In this document: piece after piece, positions 6,170-6,686 of the stretch
How the letters are laid out: every line of letters begins with the position of its first letter
Numbering within the stretch: the first letter of the stretch is position 1
From: Thermoplasmata archaeon
Lineage (GTDB): Archaea; Thermoplasmatota; Thermoplasmata; Halarchaeoplasmatales; Halarchaeoplasmataceae
Assembly (NCBI GenBank): GCA_019594305.1
Contig: JAFDTZ010000113.1
Span: forward strand, 1-6,686
DNA length: 6,686 bases
Direction of reading: 5' to 3'
The notes under the pieces: model-generated
What the model saw: only the letters and a program-made list of their open reading frames with translations
Databases searched by the model: none
What the model was told of the DNA's origin: nothing
Made by a program: the position numbers and the translations under genes

Positions 6170-6552
6170 CCGGTCTCCTTTCTGAGACAGCCCACTACCG
6201 CAAGCTGTGGAAGATTCTCTATGTTCTCGATCTTGGAGATGTCTATCATATCTATGTTATCTCTCAACACTATCTGTCTCACCGCTTCCATTATCTTTGC
6301 GATGTCGATATCTCGCGGACATCTTACACTGCAGGTAAAACAAGCGGCGCATATCCACATGGTGTTCTTTTCGAGTATCCCCTCCTTATCTCCCAGGACT
6401 ATCTTCTTGAATATTCTCTCCGGCAGAACGTCCATCTCTTTAACGAAAGGACATCCTGCTGAACAAGTACCACATCGGATACATGCATTCACCGATTGTC
6501 CCGAGAGCTCTTCCACCTTTTCCAAGAAAGTATGGTCGGGATTAACCTTCAT
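6166..6552 (-). CDS. hdrC: HdrC-like dicluster [4Fe-4S] electron-transfer protein
   Basis: This 128-residue protein has two ferredoxin motifs, Cys24, 27, 30 and 34-Pro (CIRCGTCSAGCP) and Cys68, 71, 74 and 78-Pro (CAACFTCSVRCPRDI), in the spacing and context of HdrC. HdrC transfers electrons from HdrA or its hydrogenase to HdrB, so its place just before hdrB is expected. It is shorter than methanogen HdrC (about 185 residues, family knowledge); the missing part is C-terminal. The tail ENLPQLAVVGCLRKETG is not recognised and contains one extra Cys122. The stop overlaps the possible hdrB GTG by 4 bases (GTGA), and no alternative frame continues an HdrC-like tail, so the shortness looks natural. 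The ATG at 6552 overlaps the hydrogenase stop (ATGA) and has GGGGG 7 bases upstream (6560-6564). The protein should be cytoplasmic. Confidence 0.85.
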   Translation of the reverse strand: MKVNPDHTFLEKVEELSGQSVNACIRCGTCSAGCPFVKEMDVLPERIFKKIVLGDKEGILEKNTMWICAACFTCSVRCPRDIDIAKIMEAVRQIVLRDNIDMIDISKIENIENLPQLAVVGCLRKETG

Positions 6553-6686
6553 TGTCCATCCCCCATTCCTTGTTCCAACGTTCCATATTCCCGTTTATTT
6601 GAATCGTACAGGGTTACCTTGAGCGGTGTCTCGCCCATCGCCGAATGAGTAGCACAAGCCAGGCAGGGGTCGTAGGCCCTGAAGGC
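6549..6686 (-). CDS. mvhA: C-terminus of a group 3 [NiFe]-hydrogenase large subunit (Mvh-like; 5' part outside window)
   Basis: The frame enters from the right edge and encodes 45 residues before TGA at 6549-6551. RAYDPCLACATH (positions 3-14 of the fragment) is the C-terminal L2 motif DPCxxCxxH, whose two cysteines bind the Ni-Fe centre. The family is matured by a protease that cuts after this His, which would release the remaining 31 residues (SAMGETPLKVTLYD... to the end). The RAYDPCLxCATH wording is typical of group 3 cytoplasmic hydrogenases such as MvhA and HoxH, and the following hdrC-hdrB favour the Mvh type. The N-terminal RxCG motif and the small subunit cannot be seen. The gene overlaps hdrC by 4 bases, so hydrogenase and Hdr proteins are probably made together. 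The symbol is tentative, because 3b or 3d enzymes share much of this tail. Confidence 0.8.
   Translation of the reverse strand, partial: AFRAYDPCLACATHSAMGETPLKVTLYDSNKREYGTLEQGMGDGQ

Noticed and set aside
6166..6552. Possible frameshift or truncation of hdrC
   Set aside because: The stop overlaps the next gene in the same GTGA style seen at the hdrB/Fe-S subunit junction, and no other frame downstream continues an HdrC-like sequence. The short form is treated as natural.
5993..6622. Long plus-strand open frame (209 codons) opposite hdrB, hdrC and the hydrogenase end
   Set aside because: It lies antisense to three genes with clear cysteine motifs. Its translation shows no recognisable domain and an irregular composition, and it has no convincing ribosome site. 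It is a shadow of minus-strand codon bias.
1..6686. CRISPR arrays, tRNA or rRNA genes, insertion sequences, attachment sites or long repeats
   Set aside because: None was found by reading. Nearly every base is in a compact coding series and the only gap over 50 bases is the T-rich 83-137 segment.

Overview
The window is almost entirely one tightly packed minus-strand operon of redox enzymes, read from right to left. A short piece of a plus-strand gene sits at the far left. In transcription order the operon holds: the C-terminus of a group 3 (Mvh-like) [NiFe]-hydrogenase large subunit (6549-6686, cut by the window edge); an HdrC-like dicluster ferredoxin; an HdrB-like protein with two CCG domains; a succinate dehydrogenase/fumarate reductase-type iron-sulfur subunit; its FAD catalytic subunit; and the four subunits of a 2-oxoacid:ferredoxin oxidoreductase, most likely 2-oxoglutarate-specific, in the order D-A-B-gamma. 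Neighbouring genes overlap (4-11 bases) or lie at most about 11 bases apart, and no internal promoter is visible. No gene-free stretch longer than about 55 bases exists.

The organism is probably an anaerobic archaeon, though a bacterium is not excluded. In favour: the convergent gene ends are separated only by oligo-T tracts on both strands with no GC-rich hairpin; ribosome binding sites are variants of GGAGGTGA, often just GGTGA; arginine is often AGA or CGA and ATA is a common isoleucine codon; and the plus-strand fragment ends in a PGKGYWI-type tail of a kind I associate with secreted archaeal proteins. All recognisable proteins are low-potential, oxygen-sensitive Fe-S or TPP enzymes. I cannot name the lineage; a Thermoplasmata-like euryarchaeon is only a guess.

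Functionally, the operon looks like a soluble electron route from H2 (hydrogenase) through HdrC and HdrB to a fumarate reductase, joined to a ferredoxin-dependent 2-oxoglutarate synthase/oxidase. Together these would cover two reductive steps of the reductive TCA branch: fumarate to succinate, and succinyl-CoA plus CO2 to 2-oxoglutarate. Succinyl-CoA synthetase is not in the window. The FAD subunit keeps all expected fumarate/succinate catalytic residues. It has Asn where covalent-flavin enzymes have His, a long N-terminal extension and a short C-terminus. The Fe-S subunit appears to carry two [4Fe-4S] clusters instead of one [4Fe-4S] and one [3Fe-4S], and no membrane anchor gene is seen. The nearest described relative in architecture is the methanogen thiol:fumarate reductase (TfrAB), in which TfrB is an FrdB-HdrB fusion; here those parts are separate genes plus HdrC, next to a hydrogenase. 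The possible new system is this hydrogenase-Hdr-fumarate reductase-KOR module.
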